64,000 nucleotides of DNA from AC-32 sp963704005. GTDB lineage: Bacteria; Actinomycetota; Thermoleophilia; Gaiellales; Gaiellaceae. This document shows positions 15,566 through 24,113 of the stretch, piece after piece. The position numbers and the translations under genes are program-made. Each line of letters begins with the position of its first letter. The stretch's first letter is position 1. Location: the NCBI GenBank assembly GCA_963704005.1, contig CAVPGJ010000005.1, forward strand, positions 620,001 through 684,000, read 5' to 3'. Below the pieces are notes generated by a model, which was not told the origin of the DNA, did not search any database, and saw nothing but the letters and a program-made list of their open reading frames with translations.

Positions 15566-16326
15566 TCAGGCTCGGCCGGATCAGCTACGTGAACATGGCG
15601 CCGGTCTTCTACCGGCTCCACGCCGAGGTGGACGAGGTGCAGGGCGTGCCGACCGACCTGAACGCGCGGCTTCTGGGCGGCGAGCTCGACCTCGCGCCGA
15701 TCTCCTCGATCGAGTACGCGCGCAACGCCGACCGCCTGCGCCTGCTGCCGCGCCTCTGCGTCTCCTCCGAGGGCGCCGTCGACTCGATCCAGCTCGTCGC
15801 GCGCAAGCCGCTCGAGCAGGTGCGCCGGGTGGCGGTCACGCCCGAGAGCGCGACCTCGGTCGTCCTGACGAAGGTGCTGCTGCCGGAAGCCCGTCACGTC
15901 CCGCTCGGCGAGGAGGCGGATGCGACGCTCCTGATCGGGGATGCCGCGCTCAAGAGCGCCTTCGAGGACCCGACCCCGCACCATGACCTCGGCCGCCTCT
16001 GGCTCGAGCGCACCGGCCTGCCGATGGTTTTCGCCGTCTGGGCCTGCCCGGACCCGCCCCCGCCAGGATTGCCGGAGCTCGAGCAGGCGCTCGTCGACTC
16101 CGTCCTGACCGCCCGCGCCGAGCCGGAGCAGCTCGCCTACGAGTCGAGCGAGCGCTACGGCTACCCGCCCGGGTTCCTCGCCCGTTACTTCGAGAAACTG
16201 CGCTACCGCTTCGGTCCGCGCGAGCGAGCCGGCCTGCTCACCTTCCTCGAGCTGGCCCGGGACGTCGGCGAGCTCGACGAGGTCCCGGAGCTGCGCTTCG
16301 TCGCCCGGGCGGAGGCAACGGTCTGA
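15562..16326 (+). CDS. mqnA: Chorismate dehydratase (futalosine pathway, MqnA)
   Basis: 254 residues, starting GTG overlapped with the preceding stop. MqnA converts chorismate to 3-enolpyruvylbenzoate, the entry to the futalosine menaquinone route. The N-terminal GRISYVNMAPVFYRL, the SSIEYARNADRLRLLP segment and the periplasmic-binding-protein-like fold (WLERTGLPMVFAVWA) are characteristic. Its presence implies the organism makes menaquinone without the classical MenF-MenD route. Confidence 0.93.
   Translation: MIRLGRISYVNMAPVFYRLHAEVDEVQGVPTDLNARLLGGELDLAPISSIEYARNADRLRLLPRLCVSSEGAVDSIQLVARKPLEQVRRVAVTPESATSVVLTKVLLPEARHVPLGEEADATLLIGDAALKSAFEDPTPHHDLGRLWLERTGLPMVFAVWACPDPPPPGLPELEQALVDSVLTARAEPEQLAYESSERYGYPPGFLARYFEKLRYRFGPRERAGLLTFLELARDVGELDEVPELRFVARAEATV
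16311..16325 (+). promoter_or_regulatory. Ribosome binding site supporting a CTG start
   Basis: GGAGG at 16311-16315 lies 7 nt upstream of CTG 16323, which overlaps the mqnA stop as CTGA. The next conventional in-frame start, GTG 16392, would remove the conserved RSCWHPVA segment and has no comparable site. Confidence 0.55.
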
Positions 16327-17339
16327 CGGCACCCGTCGAGTCGCCCTCGGCGCGCGGCAACCATCCCGCGCTCCGCTCCTGCTGGCACCCGGTGGCCTAC
16401 TCGGAGGACGTCGCCGAAGTCCCGGTCCCGGCCGAGCTGCTCGGCGAGCCACTCGTCGTCTGGCGCGACTCGGGCGGCACCGCACACGTCTTCTCCGACC
16501 TCTGCATCCACCGAGGGACGGCGCTGTCGCTGGGAACGGTCGAAGGCGACGAGATCGTCTGCCCGTACCACGGCTGGCGCTATGCGTCGAGCGGTGCCTG
16601 CACGGCGATCCCGCAGCTCGCCGACCCGACGCGTGTGCCGGCGAAGGCGCGTGCGATGCGACACGAGGCCGTCGAGCGCTTCGGCCTCGTGTGGGCTGCG
16701 CTCGAGGAGCCACGGCTAGCGCTGCCGGACGTTGCGGAGCTCGAGTCGGAGTCGTGGCGGACGGTGTCGTGCGGCCCGTACGAATGGCGCTGCGACGCCT
16801 CGCGCCAGGTGGAGAACTTCACCGACTTCGGCCATTTCCCCTTCGTCCACCCCGGGCTGCTCGGCGATCCGGAGCGACCGGCGGTGCCGGACCACAAGGT
16901 GCGGACCGAGGGGAGCGTCCTGCACTACGAGATCGTGCGACCGGAGGCGCCGAACACCGACGATTTCCCCGTGTTCGCGAACGAGGACATGAAGTCGCCT
17001 GAGCGCCGCAGCCGTTACGAGCTGCACCTCCCCTACACGATCGTGCTCCGCCTGGGCTGGGGCGGCAACGAGGGGATGCTGTACTTCTTCGCCTCCCAGC
17101 CGGTGCGTGAGGACCGCTGCAAGGGCTTTCTGCGCATCGGGCGGAACTACAACTTCGAGCAGCCGGACGAGGTGCTGCGAGACTTCGAGGACGTGATCTT
17201 CGACCAGGACAAGCGCGTGGTCGAGTCCCAGCGACCCGAGCAGGTGCCGTTCGACCTCGCCGCGGAGCTACACCTGAAGTTCGACGCGGTCGCGGTCGCC
17301 TATCGCCGAGCGATGCGCGCAGAGGGGCTTGCGCTCTAG
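16323..17339 (+). CDS. Rieske (2Fe-2S) aromatic-ring oxygenase alpha-type protein
   Basis: 338 residues if CTG 16323 is the start; 315 if GTG 16392. The Rieske centre is CIHRGTALSLG with CPYHGWRY (C-x-H and C-x2-H). The mononuclear iron site is suggested by ENFTDFGHFPFVHPG (Asp and two His). It resembles Pao/VanA-type monooxygenases that hydroxylate or demethylate aromatic or alicyclic substrates. It directly follows mqnA, but there is no established oxygenase step in menaquinone synthesis, so it may act on a side substrate or modify the quinone. Confidence 0.85.
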   Translation: MTAPVESPSARGNHPALRSCWHPVAYSEDVAEVPVPAELLGEPLVVWRDSGGTAHVFSDLCIHRGTALSLGTVEGDEIVCPYHGWRYASSGACTAIPQLADPTRVPAKARAMRHEAVERFGLVWAALEEPRLALPDVAELESESWRTVSCGPYEWRCDASRQVENFTDFGHFPFVHPGLLGDPERPAVPDHKVRTEGSVLHYEIVRPEAPNTDDFPVFANEDMKSPERRSRYELHLPYTIVLRLGWGGNEGMLYFFASQPVREDRCKGFLRIGRNYNFEQPDEVLRDFEDVIFDQDKRVVESQRPEQVPFDLAAELHLKFDAVAVAYRRAMRAEGLAL

Positions 17340-17472
17340 CCCACGAGCGAGGGCCAGGCAAAACACTCCGGATTCCGAGCCAAGGCGGTTCTACAGAGTG
17401 AGCGCAACCGCGCCGATAAGGAGCGGGGTCCGTCGTGTCCACGTGTAGCCGCCACCGAAGTCCGGGTACCAC

Positions 17473-18423
17473 GTGATTACGAGTAGTCAGCAGGAGCGCG
17501 AGCTACCGTTCCTCCCGACGCTCCTCTGTCTCTGGGGTGCAGGCTGGGTCACCTCGCTCGTCACCTCCTTCCTGTTTCTCGGGCGCGTGTACTCATCGAG
17601 CACCCCCTCGACCGTCATGGTCGCGGTCAACCTGCTGCTCTCGGCAGCCATCGGCGCGGTCGTCGTCCAGTACCTGCTGCTGAGCCTGGTCGATTGCGAG
17701 ATCCCTTACAGCGCGACACTCCTGGCGCTTGTCGCCGGATCGGTGGCGAGCACCGTCGCCAGACTGATCCTCTACTCCAGCCTTCAGAGCGGGGGCTCGC
17801 CACCGATCCTGCCGATCGCCGGGCTCGGAGCTTCGTTCCTTCCTGCCTTCATCGGCGCGGTTGTCTCCTGGTGGCTGCTCCAGAACGCCGCAGGTTCGCG
17901 ATTGTCTCCGCCGCTCGCCGAGTCACCGAGCCCGGCGGTGACGGAGCGTCCGGTTCCTCAGCAGACGCGGGTCTTCGACGACCCCCACGCCGGGGACCCG
18001 ACGGCCATCGCCTACTCCGAGACGATCCTGGCGGTTCGCGAGTCGGCGCTGGGTCTCGTCGGGACCGTCAACAGCGTCCCTCCGGACTCCGTGGCGTCCG
18101 TCATCGCCGACGGTCTCATCTCCTACGAGGTGGCGACCAAGCGCCTCGAGCAGGCCCAGCTTCCGAGCACCGTCCCACCAGACCTGAACCACCGACTGGT
18201 TGCCGGCCTGACGCAACTCGCAGAAGACCTGACCGTGACCGCGGAAGAGGCGTCTACGACCGCGGGCAACCGGCTGTATCAGCGGGGCCTCCTCACCGGA
18301 AGCATGGCCGACGTTTCTGATGGCGGTGGGCGCTTCCGCTGGGAGCTAAAGCAGTCGGAGGGTCTCCGAGCGGTGAAGCAGGCGCTTCGCGAGCTCCGGG
18401 AGCTCGGTTTCGGGAACCTGTAG
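17473..18423 (+). CDS. Hypothetical membrane protein with C-terminal helical domain
   Basis: 316 residues. Four hydrophobic segments (about 17-36, 50-74, 82-99 and 117-138) are followed by a proline-rich linker (about 143-165) and a soluble helical domain to the end. No family is recognised. A basic C-terminus (KQALRELRELG) could bind membranes or partners. The gene lies alone, with 133 bp of unassigned sequence before it, just upstream of the IS110 cluster. Confidence 0.65.
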   Translation: MITSSQQERELPFLPTLLCLWGAGWVTSLVTSFLFLGRVYSSSTPSTVMVAVNLLLSAAIGAVVVQYLLLSLVDCEIPYSATLLALVAGSVASTVARLILYSSLQSGGSPPILPIAGLGASFLPAFIGAVVSWWLLQNAAGSRLSPPLAESPSPAVTERPVPQQTRVFDDPHAGDPTAIAYSETILAVRESALGLVGTVNSVPPDSVASVIADGLISYEVATKRLEQAQLPSTVPPDLNHRLVAGLTQLAEDLTVTAEEASTTAGNRLYQRGLLTGSMADVSDGGGRFRWELKQSEGLRAVKQALRELRELGFGNL

Positions 18424-18595
18424 CGGTCGAGCCACCGCCGGGCGTTGCTGTAGGGCCTAACGCCAACGAGGGGCTCGCAAGCCGCGCCCTTCGAGGGACA
18501 CTCGCGCACACTGCCCAGGCAAGCCGTCGCTTCCTCGACCGTCGGAGCTCTTTGGTGTGTGTGTCGAGCTTTCTCTCGCGAACGGGAGGGGCCAC

Positions 18596-18781
18596 CTACT
18601 CGGCCGGCGATCTGTCTGCAAGTTCCTTCAGCTGATCGGACCGATCAGCTGCGAAGCGGACGAGCTCGACCTCGTTCGGTGTCAGTTCGGCTCCACCCGC
18701 TGTCCGGTCGACCTGTGAGCGCAGATGCTCCTTGACAGCGAGAGCGGTGAAGTTCCGGAAGACGTAGCGGAGCCCTTTCAA
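18596..18781 (-). pseudogene. Possible remnant of a gene next to the insertion sequences
   Basis: A minus-strand frame of about 61 residues ends in a natural-looking helical stretch (AVKEHLRSQVDRTAGGAELT, then NEVELVRFAADRSDQLKELA) with balanced amino-acid composition. No good ribosome site precedes its TTG codon at 18781. It may be the C-terminus of a gene cut by the IS110 element on its right. The 172 bp between it and the gene at 18423 hold nothing I can name. Confidence 0.3.
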
Positions 18782-19084
18782 GGCCCTGGAACAATAAGGC
18801 GCCTCGGGTGACGGTAAGACTCCGCGGGTTGGTCTGTCTGGGGCCATCGCCAGCCTGGTTGTCGCCGTGCCGCGTGTGACTCGTCGGGTGACTGGCCGCC
18901 GTGTGCGTGCCTTGGGAATGAACCGTCCACGCGTGCACGGCGGCGCCGGTCTGGCGCCCGCTGCTGGCTTGATCAGGAGCTTGTCCGCCTCATCGGCGTG
19001 ACTCATTACCGTCCTGCCGCCGCGGTTTCCCTGCTCAGACCGGCACCACCGGACCCTACGAACAGAAGCCGGAGGATCGGTCGA
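18782..19084 (+). other. Non-coding left end of IS110 element 1
   Basis: About 300 bases without a credible gene, immediately upstream of the transposase start. In IS110-group elements this is where the bridge RNA that pairs donor and target DNA is encoded. I see GC-rich short stems but cannot draw a reliable fold by eye, so the RNA is inference from family knowledge. Confidence 0.35.
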
Positions 19085-20133
19085 ATGCTTGCAGACGAGC
19101 TGGACTACGTGGTCGGCGTCGACACCCACCGCGACGAGCACGTGCTGGCGGTGGTGGCAGCGCCAGCCGGGGCCGTCGTGGCCGGGAAGGCGGTCCGAGC
19201 GAACGGGCGCGGCTACCGCGAGGCGCTCCGTTTCGGGGAGCGCTATGCGGCGGGCAGGCGCGCCTGGGCGATCGAGGGCACAGGCAGCTACGGCGCCGGC
19301 CTTGCCCGCTATCTCGCCGAGCAGGGCGAAACGGTGCTCGAGCTCAGCCGTCACCCCGCGAGCCGAGCGTCGGCTGCACGGCAAGGACGACGCACTCGAC
19401 GCCGTCCGCACGGCGCGGGCGGCACTCGCCAGCGAGACGCTCGCGCTGCCGCGAGCAGGTCGAGCGACGAGAGGCGCTGCGGTTGCTGCTGGTCGCGCGC
19501 GCAGCGCCGTCGACGTCCGCCGCGAAGCACTGGCGCAACTCCGCGCGGTGATCGTCACGGCCCCGGAGCCGCTCCGCGAAGAGCTCCGCCACCTGCCCGA
19601 GAGCAAGCTGCTCGAGCGCTGCAGCCGCCTGCGCCGCAGCTCCGCCAGAGCCGACGAGCTCGCGACCCGGCTCGTGCTGCGTAGCCTTGCCCGCCGCGTC
19701 CGGGCGGCCACCGTCGAAGCTGCCCAGCTCGAGCGCGAGATCCTCGCCCAGGTGCGCGTACTCGCCCCGACGCTGCTCGACGAGCCGGGCATCGGGCCGA
19801 TCGTGGCCGCCCAGCTGATCGTCGCCTGGTCGCACCGCGGCCGCTTGCGCTCCGAGGCCTGCTTCGCCCGACTCGCCGGCGTCGCGCCCGTCCCCGCCTC
19901 CAGCGGCCAGACGCAACGGCACCGGCTCAGCCGCGGCGGCGACCGCCAACTCAACCGGGCTCTGCACACGATCGTCCTCCACCGCCGCCACCACGACCCG
20001 ACGACCCGCGACTACATCGCCACGCCGGATCGCCGAGGGCAAGAGCCGACGCGACGCCACCCGGCTACTGAAGCGCTACCTCGCCCGCCACCTCTACCGA
20101 CTACTGAAAGACCAGGAGCCGCTGATGGCTTGA
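19085..20133 (+). pseudogene. IS110-family transposase, multiply frameshifted
   Basis: The N-terminal DEDD catalytic part reads DYVVGVDTHRDEHVLAVV and AWAIEGTGSYGAGLARYLAE, then shifts frame near 19352 to ERRLHGKDDALDAVRTARAA. Two nearby shifts (about 19462 and 19500) interrupt the ERREALRLLLVAR stretch. The C-terminal transposase_20 domain has DEPGIGPIVAAQLIVAWSH and GGDRQLNRALHTIVL, and shifts again near 20022 to RRIAEGKSRRDATRLLKRYL before a stop at 20131. Start ATG 19085 has CGGAGGA upstream. The protein cannot be made in one frame, so the element is probably inactive unless the shifts are sequence errors. Confidence 0.75.
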
Positions 20134-20155
20134 CAGGTCATAGGAGCATCATTCG
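19085..20155 (+). mobile_element. IS110-family insertion sequence 1 (decayed)
   Basis: It contains a frameshifted DEDD-type transposase gene (19085-20133) followed by a right-end sequence with CATAGGAGCATCA (20141-20153) and CGACTGTCA. The same pair of motifs follows the second IS110 copy at 21408. IS110 elements lack terminal inverted repeats, so the exact ends are uncertain. Confidence 0.7.
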
Positions 20156-20392
20156 CGACGCGACTGTCATTCTCGGCGCGGTGGTGGCGTCCGTAGCGTC
20201 GAAGAGACTCGGGTCGGCGGCGGCTGACTCCATTCCCGCATGTCGCCCCGAGGGTCTGACTTGCCAGCGTTGGGTCGCCGCCGCCTTCACGAGACCGCCG
20301 AGCGTGACCTGATAGGAGCGTTGGCAGCTGCCTCGAGTGAGGTCTGTCCGCTCCGCCGGTCGCCGCCCAGCGTTGAAGGAGGCGATCTGACG
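20156..20392 (+). other. Non-coding region between the two IS110 copies
   Basis: No gene is supported. It contains a third ATAGGAGC motif (about 20311) and leads into an AAGGAGG ribosome site at 20376-20382 for the second transposase. By family analogy this is the candidate bridge-RNA region of the second element. Confidence 0.35.
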
Positions 20393-21412
20393 ATGATCGT
20401 TGTTGGCGTGGACGTCACAAGCAGTCGCTGACGGCTGTTACGGTCGACGAGGTCGGGCGCTCGCTCGCCGAGCGGACCGGTCGGCTCGGCGAGGCGAGCT
20501 GCTCAGGCTGGTCGGTCCTCGCTTGACGAGGAACGGCTCTGGGCCGTAGAGGATTGCCAGCCAGTTGAGCGGGGCGCTCGAGCGGGCGCTGCTTCACCGC
20601 CTGCGAGTCGTTGGTGCGGGTGCCGCCGAAGCTGACGGCGCCGCGGACGGCGCAGCGGCCGGGCACGAGGCAAGTCGGACCCGATCGACGCGCTCGCCGT
20701 CGCCCGGGCGGCCTTGCCCGAGCCGCGCCTGAATCACCCGCGGCCCGGCGAAGCGGCGACGCGCGAGTTGAAGCTGCTGGTCGATCACCGTGACGACCTC
20801 GTCGACGAGCGCCGGCGGGCCCAGCAACGGCTGCGCTGGCAGCTGCACGACCTCGATCCCGAGCTGACGGTCCCGCCGGGCGCGCTCGACCGCCCAGTCT
20901 GGCTTGAGCGGGTCGCCCGCCGGCTGCGTCGCGCCGAGCCGACGGTCCAGGTGCGGATTGCGCGCGAGCTCGTCGGCCGCTGCCGCTCGCTGACCCGCAC
21001 GATCCTCGCCCTCGAGCGCGAACTCCAGACCCGGATCGAGACGACCGCTCCGGCGCTGCTCGCGCTGCCCGGCTGCGGTGCGCTCAGCGCCGCGAAGCTG
21101 CTCGGCGAGATCGGCCCGATCGAACGCTTCGACACCGACGCGCAACTCGCCCGCCACGCCGGCGTCGCACCGCTCGAAGCCAGCTCCGGCAAGTACCAGC
21201 GTCATCGGCTCGACCGCGGCGGCAACCGCCAACTCAACTGCGCACTGCACCGGATCGCGATCACGCAGGCGCGCATCCACCCGCCCGCGCGCGCCTACCT
21301 CGAGTGCAAGCAGAGCGAGGGGAAGAGCCGGCGCGAGGCCATCCGCTGCCTCAAACGACAACTCTCCCGCGTCGTCTTCAACACGCTCAAGGCGAGCCCG
21401 ACCTTGACATAG
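20393..21412 (+). pseudogene. IS110-family transposase 2, broken N-terminal half
   Basis: The start ATG 20393 follows AAGGAGG and reads MIVVGVDV. The frame then shifts to HKQSLTAVTVDEVGRSLAER, and again before VVRVPPKL-like and RGKSDPIDALAVARAALPE segments. From about 20714 one frame is intact for 232 residues, with the transposase_20 region LLALPGCGALSAAKLLGEIG, HRLDRGGNRQLNCALHRIAI and EGKSRREAIRCLKRQLSR. The catalytic DEDD half is therefore disrupted while the C-terminal half could still be translated. Confidence 0.7.
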
Positions 21413-21435
21413 GAGCAACACTGGCCCAGCCGACT
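20393..21435 (+). mobile_element. IS110-family insertion sequence 2 (decayed)
   Basis: A second IS110-type element, in tandem with the first and not identical to it. The transposase gene is broken at its N-terminus. The right end carries ACATAGGAGCAACA and CGACTGTCA shortly after the stop, like element 1. Confidence 0.65.
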
Positions 21436-21534
21436 GTCACCTCATCAGCGGTGCCTACCGCGACAATCAGGAGAACGGCTCCGTGCTCCGCGCGAGTCGT
21501 CTACGACGTCGAGCGCCAGGCGTACGCTGTCGGT

Positions 21535-21651
21535 ATGTGGGACGTCCTCACCTGGCACGACGGCACGCTCGCAATCGCGTGGTGGGCCGTGATCGTGCTC
21601 GTCGTCGCGCTGCTCTCGATCGGCGGCACGGCTGCTGCGCGTCGGAAATAA
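21535..21651 (+). CDS. Small single-span membrane protein (38 aa), tentative
   Basis: ATG-initiated, 38 residues: MWDVLTWHDGTLAIAWW, then a hydrophobic helix (about 13-30) and a basic end AAARRK. The layout resembles the 47-residue protein at 5095. It lies between the IS110 copies and the minus-strand radical SAM operon. No family is recognised and no strong ribosome site is visible. The following 131 bp hold only a long-range CCTGTGGG/CCCACAGG inverted repeat (21659, 21721). Confidence 0.35.
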   Translation: MWDVLTWHDGTLAIAWWAVIVLVVALLSIGGTAAARRK

Positions 21652-21782
21652 GCACGCCTGTGGGATGCGCGACGCGCGCGCGGACCGTCCGTGGCGGTCG
21701 GCGAGAGCGCGCCGTATCGACCCACAGGTCGCACGCGGTCACGGTCACCGCGAGTAAGAATCGGCCGAGGTCGACCGCGGAA

Positions 21783-22815
21783 CTAGGAGCGGACGGCGCC
21801 GGCCGGGCGCTCGGCCCGGCGGTACTCGACCTCGTAGCCCAGCCCTCGCGGGATCTCCAGGAGCGCCTCGAGGTCGAGGTCGATCGTCGCGCCCGCCTTC
21901 TGCGTGACCTCGTCCTCGATCGGCAGGTCGAAGTCGTCGGCGCCGTAGTCCAGCGCGCGGAAGGCCCCCTCGTTCTGGGTCAGCACCGAGGTACGGATGT
22001 GCTTCACGTTGTCGAGGAAGATCCGCGAGAGCGCGATCCAGCGCCGGTACTCCTGCGGCGAGATCTCGCGGCCGCCGAACGCGGTGCCGTACGGCTTGTA
22101 CGTCCAGCAGAGGAACGAGAACAGCCCGCCCGACCTCGTCCTGGAAGTCGCGTGTGCGCTGCAGGTGCTCGAGCCGCTCGTCGAGGGACTCGTCGAAGCC
22201 GATCACCATCGTCGCCGTGGTCTGCAGGCCCGCCTCGACGATCGCGCGCTGAGCCTCGAAGTAGTCGGCGACGGTGTACTTCCACTTCGCGTGCCGCGCG
22301 CGGAAGTCCTCGGTCAGGATCTCCGAGCCGCCGCCGGTGATCCAGTAGACGCCGGCCTCGCGCAGCCGCTCGGCCGCCTCGGCGTAGGAGATCCGGGCAC
22401 GGTCGGCGAGGAAGACGAACTCGGCGACGGTCAGCGCGTAGAACTCGACCCGTTCGCCGTAGCGTTGCCGTACCGACGCGAACAGGTCACAGTAGTAGTC
22501 GAGCGGCAGTTTCGGGTTGAAGCCGCCGTTGAACCCGACCAGGTCGCCACCGGCCTCGAGCAGCTCGTCGATCTTGGCGAAGACGTCCTCGCGCGAGAGG
22601 ACGTAGCCGCCCTCCTGGTTCGGGAGGACGTAGAAGGCGCAGTAGTCGCACTGGGCGACGCAGACGTTGGTGTAGTTGATGATCCGCATGACCATGTAGG
22701 TCGCATGGTTCGGCTCGTGGTAGCGCGCCCGCACCTCGCCGGCGAGTCGCATCAGCTCCTCGTTGGAGGCCTCCTCCCAGAGCGAGCGGGCCTCGTCCAC
22801 GGAGATCCGATTCAC
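21783..22815 (-). CDS. mqnC: MqnC-like radical SAM enzyme (dehypoxanthine futalosine cyclase family), frameshifted
   Basis: The start is GTG 22815, overlapping the upstream gene's stop. The radical SAM motif is CVAQCDYC (Cys52, Cys56, Cys59), and GGYVLSREDVFAKIDELLEA, TTATMVIGFDESLDERLEHL and SRIFLDNVKHIRTSVLTQ fit MqnC, which cyclises dehypoxanthine futalosine in menaquinone synthesis. The frame shifts at about 22125-22131: one extra G (minus strand) separates QDEVG from GLFSFLCWTYKPYG. The total length is 3n+1; corrected it would be 343 residues. Either a recent pseudogene or a sequence error; the rest is well conserved, which favours error. The close partner gene upstream leaves open a different, related role. 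Confidence 0.75.
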
Positions 22816-24104
22816 AGCACGTCCATGAAGGAGCTGACCGAGAAGACGGCCTTGCCGAGGCCCGGCTCGCCGTAGCCCGGCGGCGGTCGCAGGCCGTGGC
22901 GCGCGAGCGCCTCGCGGTACTCGCCGAGCAGGCGCACGTGGTACTCGAAAGGCGCGCCGTCCGGGTTGTCGCGGCCGAGCGGCGTCGTCGGCTCCGGGCA
23001 CCAGGTCGTGAAGCGCGGCGCCACGCCGTGGCTCATGAAGTAGTCGAGCCCCTCGACCGTGGACGCGATCGCCTCGTCGATCGTCTCGAACCCGAACGGC
23101 CGCGCCAGCTCGACCCCCGCGACGAAGTTCGGGATCACGTTGCCCGGCCCGAAGACCTCGGCCGCGTCGAGGATCCGGCGATGCCACTCCTCGCGGCCGA
23201 CGTAACGCTGCTTCCCCGGCGAGATCAGCGAGAAGAGGCGCTTGTCCCAGACCTCGTAGTTCGGGTGGTAGATCGAGATCCCGTAGTCCTTGAACCGCTG
23301 CGCGTCTGCCTTCGGCAGCGCCTGCGCCACGACCTTGCCGATCCAGCGGCCGGGGAAGCGCTCCTCGATCGCCTGCGCGTAGCGCCCGTAGAAGTCGGCC
23401 TCGGCGAGCCCCTCGACGGTCGAGGTGACCGAGCCGCCGGTGAGCGTGTAGGCGTGGGTCGCGCCGTCGTCGTGGCGGTCGATCAGCTCCAGCGCCTCGA
23501 GCACGTCCTCGACCGGCTTGACGCCCGTGTACGGCCGGCCGGCCTTCTTGTGCTGGCGCCAGTTGTGATTGATGTCGCAGAAGCCGCACTCCTCGTGCGC
23601 GCCGAAGTACTGGCAGAGCCGCAGCACGGTCAGGTAGATCAGGTAGCCCCACTCGATCGTCGGCGCGGTCTCCATGACGGTCTTGCCGTTCGAGAGGCTG
23701 TGGCGGTAGTACTCGGGCATCGGCGGCAGCGTCACCTCGGCAAGCTCGCTGCCCTCCAGCGAGAGTCGGAGCTCCCGGTCGACCCGGTAGGGCGACTTCG
23801 GGTTGACGCGCACGGAGACGATCGTCCGGTGCAGGCCGTGCGGGCCGCCGGTGAGCGCAATCTCCTCCGGCGGCCGCTGGGTTGCGGCGGCGCCGAGCTC
23901 CGTCAGCGGCTTCTGGTCGAACGAGAAGATGAAGTACGACTTCGGCTTGACCGTGCCGTCGAGGTTGTCGGTCAGCGCGTCGTCGTCGAAGGCCATCCCG
24001 GTGCGGAGCAGATCCTCCTTCAGCACCGCTTCCGGCGGCACTTCGGGGTAGCGCGCGACCAGCTCCTCGACGAGCCCGGTGCGGGTTCCGACCGTGGCGC
24101 TCAC
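22812..24104 (-). CDS. Uncharacterised radical SAM protein with CX8CX2C motif
   Basis: 430 residues. The cysteines expected to hold the 4Fe-4S cluster are Cys164, Cys173 and Cys176, spaced CX8CX2C (RLCQYFGAHEECGFC) rather than the standard CX3CX2C. A following GGSVTSTVEGLAEADFYGRY segment fits the SAM-binding GGE position, and YGISIYHPNYEVWDKRLF is like later barrel strands. A 160-residue N-terminal domain precedes the barrel. It overlaps the MqnC-like gene by GTGA, so the two enzymes are co-translated and may act on successive intermediates. I do not know the reaction. Confidence 0.75.
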   Translation of the reverse strand: MSATVGTRTGLVEELVARYPEVPPEAVLKEDLLRTGMAFDDDALTDNLDGTVKPKSYFIFSFDQKPLTELGAAATQRPPEEIALTGGPHGLHRTIVSVRVNPKSPYRVDRELRLSLEGSELAEVTLPPMPEYYRHSLSNGKTVMETAPTIEWGYLIYLTVLRLCQYFGAHEECGFCDINHNWRQHKKAGRPYTGVKPVEDVLEALELIDRHDDGATHAYTLTGGSVTSTVEGLAEADFYGRYAQAIEERFPGRWIGKVVAQALPKADAQRFKDYGISIYHPNYEVWDKRLFSLISPGKQRYVGREEWHRRILDAAEVFGPGNVIPNFVAGVELARPFGFETIDEAIASTVEGLDYFMSHGVAPRFTTWCPEPTTPLGRDNPDGAPFEYHVRLLGEYREALARHGLRPPPGYGEPGLGKAVFSVSSFMDVL

Positions 24105-24113
24105 GGTTGGAAC

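Noticed and set aside
18782..19969. Minus-strand coding over the first IS110 element
   Set aside because: This is the antisense of the transposase gene. Only the short C-terminal part at 18596-18781 looks protein-like.
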